Source: [Scytonema hofmanni] UTEX 2349 (lineage in GTDB: Bacteria; Cyanobacteriota; Cyanobacteriia; Cyanobacteriales; Nostocaceae). Taken from it: 18,649 nucleotides of DNA. The DNA is taken from assembly GCF_000582685.1 (NCBI RefSeq), contig NZ_KK073769.1:633672-652320 (forward strand), read 5' to 3'. This document shows positions 8,662-16,069 of this stretch, piece after piece. A model generated the notes under the pieces. That model was not told where the DNA came from and searched no databases. It saw only the letters and a program-made list of their open reading frames with translations. Position 1 is the first letter of the stretch; every line of letters begins with the position of its first letter. Both the position numbers and the translations under genes were made by a program.

Positions 8662-10050
8662 ATGCCTGCACTTAAACTGCCCGATGGTCCTCAGACTCAC
8701 CCTTGGATACAGACGTTTCAGTGGATGACTAATCCTCTAGAATACATGGAAGCCTGTGCCAAACGCTATGGCGATATCTTCACTCTACGGATCGGTCCTG
8801 TTTTTAGTCCTCAAGTATTCATTAGCAACCCCCAAGCAATTCAGCAGATTTTTACCACAGATCCAAAACAGTTGGACTCTGGTGAACCGGCGGGTATTAA
8901 ATCGCCTTTATTAGGACGGCAATCACTACTAGCTCTAGAAGGTAAGCCTCATCAGCGACAACGAAAGCTATTGACACCACCGTTTCATGGAGAAAGAATG
9001 CTGGCTTATGGTCAGTTAACCCGCGAGATTACAGAGCAAGTAATTAGTCAATGGCAGGTTGGGGAATCCTTTTCAGTGTTGCCATATATGCAAGAAATCT
9101 CCTTAGAGGTGATTTTGAAAGCTGTATTTGGTCTAGTAGATGGGCGACGTTATGAAAAACTCAAGGAAGTGCTGCTGGAAATCCTAAATCCCAAGCAACC
9201 TTTCGTTACAGCAATGATGCTTGTTTTCCCATCATTCCAACGAGATTTAGGTTCTTGGAGTCCTTGGGGTATATTCCTGCGTTTACGAGAGCAAATGGAT
9301 GAACTTATATATGCTGAAATTCGCGATCGCAAAGAGCAACCTGACCCATCTCGGACTGATATCCTATCTTTGATGATGGCAGCTCGTGATGAAGAGGGGC
9401 AGCCGATGACTGATGTAGAGTTACGCGATGAGTTAATTACCCTCTTGGCGGCGGGTCACGAAACTACAGCAACTACCTTAGCATGGTCTTTGTACTGGAT
9501 TCACCATTTGCCAGAAGTGCGTGCAAAACTACTGCAAGAACTAGATAGCCTGGGTGAAAACCCCGATCCAAATGCTATTTTGCGTTTACCCTATTTGAAT
9601 GCTGTTTGTTCGGAAACCCAGCGCCTGTATCCAGTGGTAATATTGGCATTAAATCGCTTGGTAAAATCACCTCTAGAAATCATGGGTCATGAGTTGAATC
9701 CTGGTACTTTGGTGATTCCTTGCATTTATCTGACCCATCATCGAGAAGATTTATATCCCCAGTCGAAGCAATTTAAGCCAGAGCGTTTTCTGGAACGGCA
9801 GTTTTCCACTTCTGAGTATTTGCCTTTTGGTGGTGGGAACCGTCGCTGTATTGGGATGGCATTTGCTCTGTTTGAGATGAAGGTAGTTTTAGCAACAGTG
9901 CTGTCTCACTGGCAAATGGAACTGGCTGATAGCAAACCAGTGCAGCCAGTGCGTAAGGGTTTCCTATTTAGCCCAGGAGGGGGTGTGCAGATGGTGGTGA
10001 CAGGGAAACGCCAGCAAAATCAGGCAATTCGAGAGACTAGTTTTGTTTAG
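8662..10050 (+). CDS. Cytochrome P450, CYP110-like
   Basis: A heme monooxygenase of 462 residues. Visible motifs are the I-helix oxygen-binding AAGHETTATT (~263-272), the K-helix ExxR in CSETQRLYP (~315), the PERF motif (KPERFLERQF) and the heme-binding FGGGNRRCIG (389-398, ligand Cys396). The N-terminus (LPDGPQTHPWIQTFQWM, then AKRYGDIFTLRIG) resembles CYP110, the cyanobacterial family linked to oxidation of fatty acids, alkanes and terpenoids. There is no membrane anchor, as is usual for bacterial P450s, so electrons must come from a separate ferredoxin/reductase not seen here. The PhyH-family gene starts 37 bp after its stop with its own strong ribosome site, suggesting an operon, probably for oxidising a lipid or natural product. 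The substrate cannot be read from sequence. Confidence 0.94.
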   Translation: MPALKLPDGPQTHPWIQTFQWMTNPLEYMEACAKRYGDIFTLRIGPVFSPQVFISNPQAIQQIFTTDPKQLDSGEPAGIKSPLLGRQSLLALEGKPHQRQRKLLTPPFHGERMLAYGQLTREITEQVISQWQVGESFSVLPYMQEISLEVILKAVFGLVDGRRYEKLKEVLLEILNPKQPFVTAMMLVFPSFQRDLGSWSPWGIFLRLREQMDELIYAEIRDRKEQPDPSRTDILSLMMAARDEEGQPMTDVELRDELITLLAAGHETTATTLAWSLYWIHHLPEVRAKLLQELDSLGENPDPNAILRLPYLNAVCSETQRLYPVVILALNRLVKSPLEIMGHELNPGTLVIPCIYLTHHREDLYPQSKQFKPERFLERQFSTSEYLPFGGGNRRCIGMAFALFEMKVVLATVLSHWQMELADSKPVQPVRKGFLFSPGGGVQMVVTGKRQQNQAIRETSFV

Positions 10051-10087
10051 AAAGTTTGCGAATGCGATCGCCAAGGAGGCATTTACC

Positions 10088-10861
10088 ATGAAAGACGTTG
10101 CAAATCTAGTAGATGAAATTATTGCAGGAAAAGGTTATGTCCTGATTCCTGAAGTGTTAAATCCGACACAGGCACAAGAAGCGCGATCGCTTGTTCTCCA
10201 ACTAGCCGAGAAAGAGAAACTGCAAGGAAAAGTTTTGCTTGACGAACAAAGAGAACGAGTATACGGCTTAGTGTATAAGGGCGAAATTTTCGAGTTGATG
10301 GTACAGCACCCAATGGTGATCGCAGTCATTGAAGCCATTTTGGGCAAAGATATGACTCTGGGTGGTTTCTCCGCTCATATCCTCAACCCTGGTGCAACAA
10401 AAATGGGGGTACACGTAGACTATCCTTATTGGACTATGAAGCCACCATTTCCTCCTTATCCTGTGATGGAGATTCAACTAATTTGGATGGTTGAAGATTT
10501 CACACAGGAGAATGGTGCCCCTGTTTTTGCGCCAGGTAGTCAGAAGCTTTGCAGTCCGCCGGACTTAGTGCAATTTTCAAAAATCGGTCAAAAAGTAACT
10601 GGCAAGGCTGGTTCTGTGGTGATTTCCCACGGTCTTTGTTGGCATGATACCTCTGTTAATTCTAGTGTTCAACCAAGAGTGTCAATCCTTGGTAACTATG
10701 CTCCTAAGTATGTTCGTCCGCTAGAAAACCCGTTGCATGATATGCAGCAAGAAGTTTTAGATCGTGCCAGTCCAAAGCTTAAACAGCTACTTGGGTACGA
10801 ATTTAAATCAGCCCTTTACAAGGATGTCAAAAGAATCCGTGCCGGAAATTGGAACGACTAA
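10088..10861 (+). CDS. PhyH-family Fe(II)/2-oxoglutarate dioxygenase
   Basis: A 257-residue phytanoyl-CoA dioxygenase-like oxygenase. The double-stranded beta-helix metal site is visible as HVD (His109-x-Asp111) and a distal His in CWHDTSVN (~186), with Arg197 (QPRVS) placed to bind 2-oxoglutarate. I chose ATG 10088 over the upstream start at 10043, because AAGGAGG (10073-10079) sits eight bases before it and the longer form would overlap the P450 gene. It follows the P450 on the same strand, and the two oxygenases probably act on one molecule. PhyH relatives hydroxylate or halogenate varied secondary metabolites, so the reaction is open. A HIP1 octamer lies just before the ribosome site. Confidence 0.88.
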   Translation: MKDVANLVDEIIAGKGYVLIPEVLNPTQAQEARSLVLQLAEKEKLQGKVLLDEQRERVYGLVYKGEIFELMVQHPMVIAVIEAILGKDMTLGGFSAHILNPGATKMGVHVDYPYWTMKPPFPPYPVMEIQLIWMVEDFTQENGAPVFAPGSQKLCSPPDLVQFSKIGQKVTGKAGSVVISHGLCWHDTSVNSSVQPRVSILGNYAPKYVRPLENPLHDMQQEVLDRASPKLKQLLGYEFKSALYKDVKRIRAGNWND

Positions 10862-10889
10862 TCAAAAAAATGCTGAAAATCTCTAAAAA

Positions 10890-10918
10890 GTTGTTTTAGA
10901 CATTTTCTAAGAAACAAC
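10890..10918. terminator. Possible bidirectional hairpin between convergent genes
   Basis: Arms gttgttt (10890-10896) and aaacaac (10912-10918) with a 15-nt loop lie between the dioxygenase gene (plus, ends 10861) and the glycosyltransferase gene (minus, ends 10907). The hairpin overlaps the last codons of the glycosyltransferase. A run of A's at 10863-10869 would give a T-tract for minus-strand transcripts. The stem is weak and AT-rich, so this is a modest call. Confidence 0.35.
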
Positions 10919-12178
10919 AGGCTTCCCTGTAGATACAGCCTGTTCCACAATATCAATGGCTCGACTCACCCCACCTGCTCGTTGAATTGCCTCTTGTAAC
11001 CTAACTGCATTCTGTTTATAAGAATCTTCCGTCAACACTTTTTGGATAGCAGTTCGCAGTTTAGGAACATTCACACGACTCAGGGGTATAGCCTCACCAG
11101 CACCAGCCCAAGCTACACGCGCTGCTACTCCTGGTTGATCGTTAGCAACGGGAATGGCAACTATTGGTACCCCATTATTTAAGGACTCCAAAGTAGTATT
11201 CATCCCCGCGTGGGTAATGGTGAGAGCCGCTTTTTGCAGCAATTCCAATTGGGGTGCATAACCAACAACTAGCGGATTTCCCGGCAAACTTCCCACAGCC
11301 TCTGGAGTTGCAGAACCACCTAACGAAATCACTAGTTGGGCATCCAAATCATTACAAGCTTCGGCAATAGATTTGAAAACTCCCAATAGGCGATTTTGGA
11401 CAGTCCCCATTGAAGCGTAAATTAAGGGTTGTCCAGTTAATTTTTCATCAGGAAAATCAGGAACTTCCCGACCAGTTGGACTATGATAAGGACCTGTGAA
11501 ATGGAACCACTGGGGCAAATTTTCCCTTGGAAATTCCAATTGGGCAGGCTGTTGACTAATTTGAGCTAGTAGAGAATAATTTTCATTGGCACTAAAGTGT
11601 GGGGGTAACTTCCACTCTCGGCGATAGTCAGCTATTACCTCTCTAATTGGTTTGCCAATGCGATCCAACAACTTATAACCCACCTTGTTACGTAGTTTTG
11701 CCCACCAAGCTTGGTTATAGCCCCAGTTTGTCATAAACGGGGGAACACTCTCTTCTCGATTAAGTACTACAGCACTGCAAACTGTAATAAAGGGAAGTCC
11801 TAAAAAGTCTGCAACAGTTCCTCCCTCTGGCGTAACTTGGTCTACTAAAAGTGCCTCCACACCCGCTTCTTTAATTGCTGGTGGTGCATCCCTGAGCATA
11901 ACATCTGCCCCTTCTTTGAGCAGATTGACGGTATATTTCAATGCAGCAAGTCCACTCAACTTCCCCAACTTAGCCAAGGATTCTGACCTTACCCCAGAAG
12001 GAAACTGAGATTCGCCGATCGCCCGAAATTCTAATCCTGCGGCTAGTGTCTGCGGTTGAGCATCCGAAAAGGCGAATAGAGTAACTTGATGACCGCGATT
12101 TTGCAGTTCTTTTCCCAAGGGAAGCATAGTGTTGAGATGACCAGTTGATGCTGGACAAATCAGTCCAAAATGAGTCAT
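10907..12178 (-). CDS. GT1-family glycosyltransferase (UGT/MGT type)
   Basis: Transfers a sugar from a nucleotide donor to a small hydrophobic acceptor; GT-B fold, 423 residues. The N-terminal half opens with GLICPASTGHLNTMLPLGKEL, the classic start of the family, with the His of STGH in the position of the catalytic base. The C-terminal half has IYASMGTVQN and the donor-site segment ITHAGMNTTLESLNNGVP...VANDQPGVAARV, where plant and bacterial UGTs carry their PSPG-like HxG motif. It is predicted cytoplasmic, with no signal peptide. It resembles MGT macrolide glycosyltransferases and CrtX-like carotenoid glucosyltransferases, but the acceptor is unknown. It converges with the P450/dioxygenase pair 45 bp away, so it could glycosylate their product; opposite strands mean they are not one operon. 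Start is ATG 12178. Confidence 0.92.
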   Translation of the reverse strand: MTHFGLICPASTGHLNTMLPLGKELQNRGHQVTLFAFSDAQPQTLAAGLEFRAIGESQFPSGVRSESLAKLGKLSGLAALKYTVNLLKEGADVMLRDAPPAIKEAGVEALLVDQVTPEGGTVADFLGLPFITVCSAVVLNREESVPPFMTNWGYNQAWWAKLRNKVGYKLLDRIGKPIREVIADYRREWKLPPHFSANENYSLLAQISQQPAQLEFPRENLPQWFHFTGPYHSPTGREVPDFPDEKLTGQPLIYASMGTVQNRLLGVFKSIAEACNDLDAQLVISLGGSATPEAVGSLPGNPLVVGYAPQLELLQKAALTITHAGMNTTLESLNNGVPIVAIPVANDQPGVAARVAWAGAGEAIPLSRVNVPKLRTAIQKVLTEDSYKQNAVRLQEAIQRAGGVSRAIDIVEQAVSTGKPVVS

Positions 12179-12268
12179 AGTTCTTGCTTCTGGCTAATTA
12201 TAATGATGTATACCAGAAAATAGGTACATAAGAACAAAGAAAAGGAATTTTTGTTGATTTGGAAGTGC

Positions 12269-13075
12269 CTACTTCAGTTTCAAAAACTTATCTAAAGCTG
12301 ATATCATACTGGGGGGCCATCTGCGGATATTTTTCACCCAGCTAATATCTTTGTAGCGTCTATCAAGTCCATAAGCTGCGACCCAGTTACTTTCCGCCTC
12401 ACCTTTTTGTCCACTTACCCAGTAAGCTGCGGTCAGCGCTGCACGCATATCGGCAAATTTGGGATATTTGCGGACAATGTTTTTCATTTGTTTAATAGCT
12501 TGCTCTTTTTCCCCTGTTTCATAAAGAGCGAGAGCATAATTAGCACGAGCAAAGGCGAAATTTGGGGCGATTTCATTTGCTTTTTGATAGTCTGCGATCG
12601 CCTCTCCCCATTTCCCTAAACCCGCTTTCGCATTTCCGCGATTATTATACGCCATCGCATCTTTAGGGTCAAGCTCTAGCAAATGATTATAATCAGCTAA
12701 AGCTTCGTCCCATTTTCCCAATCCTTCCAACGCTGTACCGCGATTCAAATAAGGATCGGTGGCATTTGGAGCAAGTTCTATCGCTTTGTTATAATCTGCG
12801 ATCGCTTCAAGCAACTTATTCTGACTTACTCTCGAATTTCCCCGATTACTCCATATTGCCGGATTTTGAGGAAATTGCTCGATAATCTCTGTCCAGTACT
12901 TTTCAGCAGTAACAAAATCACCTTTATCAGTAGCAGCAAAAGCCTTCTTCGCCAACTCATCCCCTTTTTGTAACTGTTCTTCCGTAATTTGGGGCAGTTG
13001 AGATTGTGCCATAACTGGTTTACCCAATCCAAACACAAGCAGCAAACTTAACAAAATAGCAATTAACTTAATCAT
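12269..13075 (-). CDS. Secreted or lumenal TPR-repeat protein
   Basis: A 268-residue scaffold-type protein. Residues 1-23 look like a Sec signal peptide (MIKLIAILLSLLLVFGLG, cleavage probably after PVMA), placing it in the periplasm or thylakoid lumen. The mature part is tetratricopeptide repeats: AEKYWTEIIEQFPQNPAIWSN, then three close copies with the LEAIADYNKAIELAPN, DEALADYNHLLELDPK and GEAIADYQKANEIAPN type consensus between about residues 55 and 185. A more divergent C-terminal segment ends WVKNIRRWPPSMISAL. TPRs bind protein partners and no enzymatic residues are apparent. The partner is unknown; similar lumenal TPR proteins are common in cyanobacteria. It is transcribed towards the glycosyltransferase, with 90 bp between them. 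Confidence 0.88.
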   Translation of the reverse strand: MIKLIAILLSLLLVFGLGKPVMAQSQLPQITEEQLQKGDELAKKAFAATDKGDFVTAEKYWTEIIEQFPQNPAIWSNRGNSRVSQNKLLEAIADYNKAIELAPNATDPYLNRGTALEGLGKWDEALADYNHLLELDPKDAMAYNNRGNAKAGLGKWGEAIADYQKANEIAPNFAFARANYALALYETGEKEQAIKQMKNIVRKYPKFADMRAALTAAYWVSGQKGEAESNWVAAYGLDRRYKDISWVKNIRRWPPSMISALDKFLKLK

Positions 13076-13104
13076 CGGTGTCTATCTAAATTCCTAATTC
13101 TTGC

Positions 13105-13225
13105 TAGAGACGTTCCGCCGGAACATCTCTACAAAGGCGGGTTTCAATGTTAAAATCATACGTTGTTCAGAACCCTTGTAGAGACGCGAAATTTCTTGTA
13201 GAGACGCGAAATTTCGCGTCTCTAC
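13105..13225. repeat. Cluster of GTAGAGACG-type hairpin repeats
   Basis: Three related units lie between the TPR gene and ruvB. First is a near-perfect hairpin, arms tagagacgttcc (13105-13116) and ggaacatctcta (13120-13131). Second is a half unit gtagagacgcgaaatttc (13178-13195). Third is a perfect 28-bp palindrome at 13198-13225, built from gtagagacgcgaaa and its complement. This is a dispersed palindrome family frequent in intergenic DNA of filamentous cyanobacteria. Its position just after the ruvB stop may let it act as a transcription-ending or mRNA-stabilising hairpin. Confidence 0.8.
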
Positions 13226-13230
13226 ATTGT

Positions 13231-14325
13231 TTACAAAAGAGACATCTGCTCATTCGGCGCTGTAAAGCCCAAATGCTTGTATGCTGCTTTTGTGGCTGTT
13301 CTTCCACGGGGAGTACGACTTAAATAGCCAATTTGCATTAAATAGGGTTCGTAAACTTCTTCTATTGTTTGGGTATCTTCACCCGTTGCTGCGGCAATGG
13401 TTTCTAAACCTACAGGTCCACCATTAAAGTTTTCAATTATCACACTCAACATTTTTCTATCTGTCCAATCCAAACCGCAAGGATCAACTTGGAATAGTTG
13501 CAATGCTTCGGCTGCTACGATTTCGGTTATCTCACCAGCTTGTTTAACTTCCGCAAAATCACGTACTCGCCTTAGTAGCCTATTTCCAATTCTTGGTGTT
13601 CCTCGCGAACGACGGGCAATTTCTGTGGCACCATCTTTAGTCATGGGGGTTTGGAGTAATTGAGCGGTGCGTTGTATAATCTGGGTCATTTCCTCGACTT
13701 CGTAAAATCGCAGCTTTTGAACTAAGCCAAAGCGATCGCGTAATGGTGAAGTTAAAGCACCCACACGGGTTGTTGCCCCCACCAATGTAAATTTAGAAAG
13801 TGGTATACTCCGAATTCGCGCACTCGAACCTTTACCCACGGTGATATCTAAGCGATAATCTTCCATCGCTGGATAGAGAATTTCCTCAGTCATCCGCGAA
13901 AGGCGATGAATTTCATCAATAAAGAGAACATCCCCAGGCTTTAGATTCACTAATAGCCCAACAATATCTCTAGGACGTTCTAGTGCCGGCGCACTCGTGA
14001 TTTTGTAATTTACCCCCATTTCTGATGCTAAAATCATTGCCATTGTCGTTTTACCCAATCCTGGCGGACCGTATAAAAGTAAGTGATCCAACACTTCACT
14101 TCTGGATTGCGCTGCCTTGATGGCAATTTCTAGCACATCTTTTAAGTCTTTTTGCCCAATGTAATCGGCAAATCTGTGTGGACGAATCCCAACTTCAAGC
14201 TTACCTTCATCAACAGCAGCTTCTGGTTGCAAAATATCTGGTTTTGCAGTAACTTTCGTCTCGTGAGACTCTTTTGGTTGTTTGTTAGGTTCTTGAGGTT
14301 GTTTTTTAGAGGAGATAATCGCCAT
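13231..14325 (-). CDS. ruvB: Holliday junction branch-migration ATPase RuvB
   Basis: Hexameric AAA+ motor that, with RuvA, drives branch migration of Holliday junctions in recombinational repair. The 364-residue protein has a poorly conserved lysine-rich N-terminal extension of ~40 residues seen in cyanobacterial RuvB. It then has GIRPHRFADYIGQ, Walker A GPPGLGKT (86-93), Walker B LFIDEIHRL, sensor 1 GATTR, the arginine-finger region SPLRDRFG, and TPRIGNRLLRRVRDF (sensor 2). The C-terminal winged-helix domain includes FNGGPVGLETIAAA and the conserved YLSRTPRGR. I chose ATG 14325 (MAIISSKKQ) over an upstream in-frame TTG at 14340. ruvA and ruvC are not nearby, as usual in cyanobacteria. It is divergent from hisF. 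Confidence 0.96.
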   Translation of the reverse strand: MAIISSKKQPQEPNKQPKESHETKVTAKPDILQPEAAVDEGKLEVGIRPHRFADYIGQKDLKDVLEIAIKAAQSRSEVLDHLLLYGPPGLGKTTMAMILASEMGVNYKITSAPALERPRDIVGLLVNLKPGDVLFIDEIHRLSRMTEEILYPAMEDYRLDITVGKGSSARIRSIPLSKFTLVGATTRVGALTSPLRDRFGLVQKLRFYEVEEMTQIIQRTAQLLQTPMTKDGATEIARRSRGTPRIGNRLLRRVRDFAEVKQAGEITEIVAAEALQLFQVDPCGLDWTDRKMLSVIIENFNGGPVGLETIAAATGEDTQTIEEVYEPYLMQIGYLSRTPRGRTATKAAYKHLGFTAPNEQMSLL

Positions 14326-14479
14326 AATTGCTGCTATCAACGTTTACTGCACGACTTCTGAGCGCCACCCATCTGTAGTATGAGTATAAATACGGGTGAT
14401 AAAATACGGGTTTTGAAATCAACTCATAAGCTTTAAAATTTAATTTCCGAACAATTAAGAAAAAATTGGCAGACTTACT

Positions 14480-15250
14480 ATGTTATCTAAAAGAATCTTA
14501 CCGTGCCTTGATGTCAAGGCGGGACGGGTTGTAAAAGGAGTTAACTTTGTCAATCTTCAGGATGCTGGTGATCCCGTAGAACTGGCAAAGGTTTACAACG
14601 AAGCTGGTGCTGATGAGTTAGTGTTTCTAGATATTACGGCGACTCATGAAGACAGAGGTATTATTCTTGATGTAGTTTACCGCACCGCTGAACAGGTCTT
14701 TATTCCTCTAACTGTGGGTGGAGGAATTCAAACCTTAGAAAATGTTAAAGCTTTGTTACGAGCGGGGGCAGATAAAGTTAGTATTAATTCTGCGGCGGTA
14801 CGCGACCCAGGTTTAATTAATCGGGCAAGCGATCGCTTTGGTAATCAATGCATTGTGGTTGCTATTGATGCCAGAAGCCGAAAAGACCCAAATAACCCTG
14901 GTTGGGATGTCTATGTACGCGGAGGAAGGGAAAATACGGGTAAGGATGCTCTACTTTGGGCAGAAGAAGTCGAAAAACGAGGTGCAGGTGAACTGTTGGT
15001 GACAAGTATGGATGCTGATGGTACTCAAGCTGGGTATGATTTAGATTTAACCAGCGCGATCGCCCAAGCCGTCCAAATCCCAGTAATTGCATCTGGTGGC
15101 GCGGGAACATGTGAACATATTTACGATGCTCTCACAAAAGGTCAAGCAGAAGCCGCATTACTGGCATCACTTTTACATTACGGGCAATTAAGTGTAGCGG
15201 AAATTAAAAATTATTTGCGCGATCGCTCTCTGCCAGTAAGAATAGTATAG
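14480..15250 (+). CDS. hisF: Imidazole glycerol phosphate synthase, cyclase subunit
   Basis: With HisH, converts PRFAR and glutamine-derived ammonia to imidazole glycerol phosphate and AICAR, linking histidine and purine synthesis. The 256-residue (beta/alpha)8 barrel starts MLSKRILPCLDVKAGRVVKG. The two catalytic aspartates are Asp11 (CLDVK) and Asp130 (VVAIDARS). Phosphate-binding loops TVGGGIQ (~78-84) and IASGGAGT (near residue 225) are intact, and length matches the family. Start is ATG 14480; no strong Shine-Dalgarno is visible (gaaaaaattggcagac precedes). Other his genes are absent, in line with scattered cyanobacterial his genes. The next small ORF begins on the last base of its stop codon. 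Confidence 0.97.
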   Translation: MLSKRILPCLDVKAGRVVKGVNFVNLQDAGDPVELAKVYNEAGADELVFLDITATHEDRGIILDVVYRTAEQVFIPLTVGGGIQTLENVKALLRAGADKVSINSAAVRDPGLINRASDRFGNQCIVVAIDARSRKDPNNPGWDVYVRGGRENTGKDALLWAEEVEKRGAGELLVTSMDADGTQAGYDLDLTSAIAQAVQIPVIASGGAGTCEHIYDALTKGQAEAALLASLLHYGQLSVAEIKNYLRDRSLPVRIV

Positions 15251-15543
15251 TGATCGTAGATTTTTCACATAACCACATCTATCTAAGGTTAGATACAGTA
15301 CCTGAGAACAGTGTTAATATTAATAAACAAGTATTAATAAATTTTAAAAAAATGTTGATTCCTATTTTAGTATTTGATGTGGCGCTAGTGGCATGGTCAC
15401 TGCACCTAATGGAAAAAGCTTTTCAGGATAAAGAGTTTTCTTTAATGTTGGCAGGTACATTGGTTGCTTTAGCTGCTGCCGCTATGTTAGTAGTTTATTT
15501 CCTTATGGGGCACTGTATGAGCTATCTGTTGCAAGTATCTTAA
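15250..15543 (+). CDS. Small predicted membrane protein of unknown function
   Basis: I do not recognise the family. The frame opens with GTG at 15250, sharing one base with the hisF stop (TAGTG), the layout of translational coupling, and encodes 97 residues. An internal ATG at 15352 would give a 63-residue protein that keeps both hydrophobic segments, MLIPILVFDVALVAWSLHLM and LAGTLVALAAAAMLVVYFLM, separated by a short charged stretch (EKAFQDKEF). The first ~34 residues of the long form are hydrophilic and less convincing. Neither start has a clear Shine-Dalgarno. Probably a two-helix inner-membrane protein co-transcribed with hisF; no function can be assigned. Confidence 0.6.
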   Translation: MIVDFSHNHIYLRLDTVPENSVNINKQVLINFKKMLIPILVFDVALVAWSLHLMEKAFQDKEFSLMLAGTLVALAAAAMLVVYFLMGHCMSYLLQVS

Positions 15544-15619
15544 GATAGTGTTTCATAGCCGTGTGTTTTATTAGGTTGAGATATTTGAAGTAATTGGCGA
15601 AGCGCGATTCATAATAATC

Positions 15620-15649
15620 TTGACAAAGCGCCAATTATTAAGATATAAT
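15620..15649 (+). promoter_or_regulatory. Sigma-70-type promoter of tRNA-Ala
   Basis: Perfect consensus boxes TTGACA (15620-15625) and TATAAT (15644-15649) separated by 18 bp. The expected start is about 8 bases before the mature tRNA at 15666. Strong promoters of this kind are usual for tRNA genes. Confidence 0.85.
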
Positions 15650-15665
15650 CAGAAACGCATGACAA

Positions 15666-15738
15666 GGGGGTATAGCTCAGTTGGTAGAGCGCTGCAATGG
15701 CATTGCAGAGGTCAGCGGTTCGAACCCGCTTACCTCCA
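15666..15738 (+). tRNA. tRNA-Ala, anticodon GGC; CAST attachment target
   Basis: A 73-nt cloverleaf. Acceptor stem gggggta/tacctcc contains the G3:U70 wobble that identifies alanine tRNAs. D arm gctc/gagc, anticodon stem ctgca/tgcag with loop atGGCat, T arm agcgg/ccgct with loop ttcgaac, and discriminator A are all present. The anticodon GGC reads GCC (and GCU). The CCA end is not encoded. The gene is intact. The type V-K transposon end begins four bases after the discriminator, and the homing protospacer (15687-15703), with its GTN-type PAM ggta at 15683-15686, lies inside the D and anticodon arms. The native sequence downstream of the tRNA has therefore been displaced. Confidence 0.97.
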
Positions 15739-15742
15739 TTGT

Positions 15743-15865
15743 TGTAAATTCGCAAATTATATGTCGCAATTCGCAAATTAGTGTCGCGATTGGCACATTA
15801 ATGTCGCTTTGGTGGTTTTTATGTAGGTAATTTAATTACACTAACTTTTCGCAAATTAATGTCGC
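15743..15865 (+). repeat. CAST transposon end next to the tRNA (3+1 TnsB-like sites)
   Basis: Four copies of a ttcgcaaatta-n-tgtcgc motif lie in the same direction: 15749-15767, 15770-15787, 15790-15807 and, after a ~40-bp gap, 15848-15865. From memory, the left end of the Scytonema hofmannii CAST has the same architecture (three close sites, a gap of about 33 bp, one more site). The 24-nt terminus aligns with that element's end at about 19 of 24 positions. The insertion joint lies between 15742 and 15743, 56 bp after the PAM. The expected 5-bp target duplication next to it would be attgt (15738-15742); its partner is not seen. Confidence 0.8.
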
Positions 15866-15891
15866 AGACTGTCTTGATCTCAAGTCATAGA

Positions 15892-16004
15892 GCGACAAAT
15901 TATTTGTCGCCCTAATAGCTAGATGTCGAATAACAGATTAATGTCGTTATTAACAAATTAGTGTCGTCTAAACAAACATAGTAAACGTTAACAAAATAAT
16001 GTCG
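15892..16004 (+). repeat. Second block of TnsB-binding-like motifs
   Basis: Contains a near-palindromic gcgacaaattatttgtcgc (15892-15910), then ataacagattaatgtcg (15930-15946), ttaacaaattagtgtcg (15950-15966) and ttaacaaaataatgtcg (15988-16004). The last three share a taacaaatta-tgtcgt flavour different from the ttcgcaaatta-tgtcgc copies nearer the tRNA. The block sits between the tRNA-side end and the homing crRNA, which is where the right end would be expected in a V-K CAST. A possible terminus is TGTCGAATAAC at 15924, but this is not certain. Confidence 0.65.
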
Positions 16005-16069
16005 TCGAAAAGAAAGCATTATTATTTAAGCTCGTAGTGTTCAATTATTCTAAAGTTCTGAAATCAATG

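Noticed and set aside
12407..12619. Plus-strand frame opposite the TPR gene
   Set aside because: It lies antisense to a well-supported TPR protein and shows no motif or ribosome site; the same applies to plus-strand frames opposite the ABC, ruvB and cas12k genes and to minus-strand frames inside the sensor gene.
15762..15786. Alternative transposon terminus at the second TGTCGC motif
   Set aside because: It would place the joint 75 bp from the PAM and leave an unexplained site outside the element; 15743 fits the terminal TGTA pattern and the usual insertion distance.
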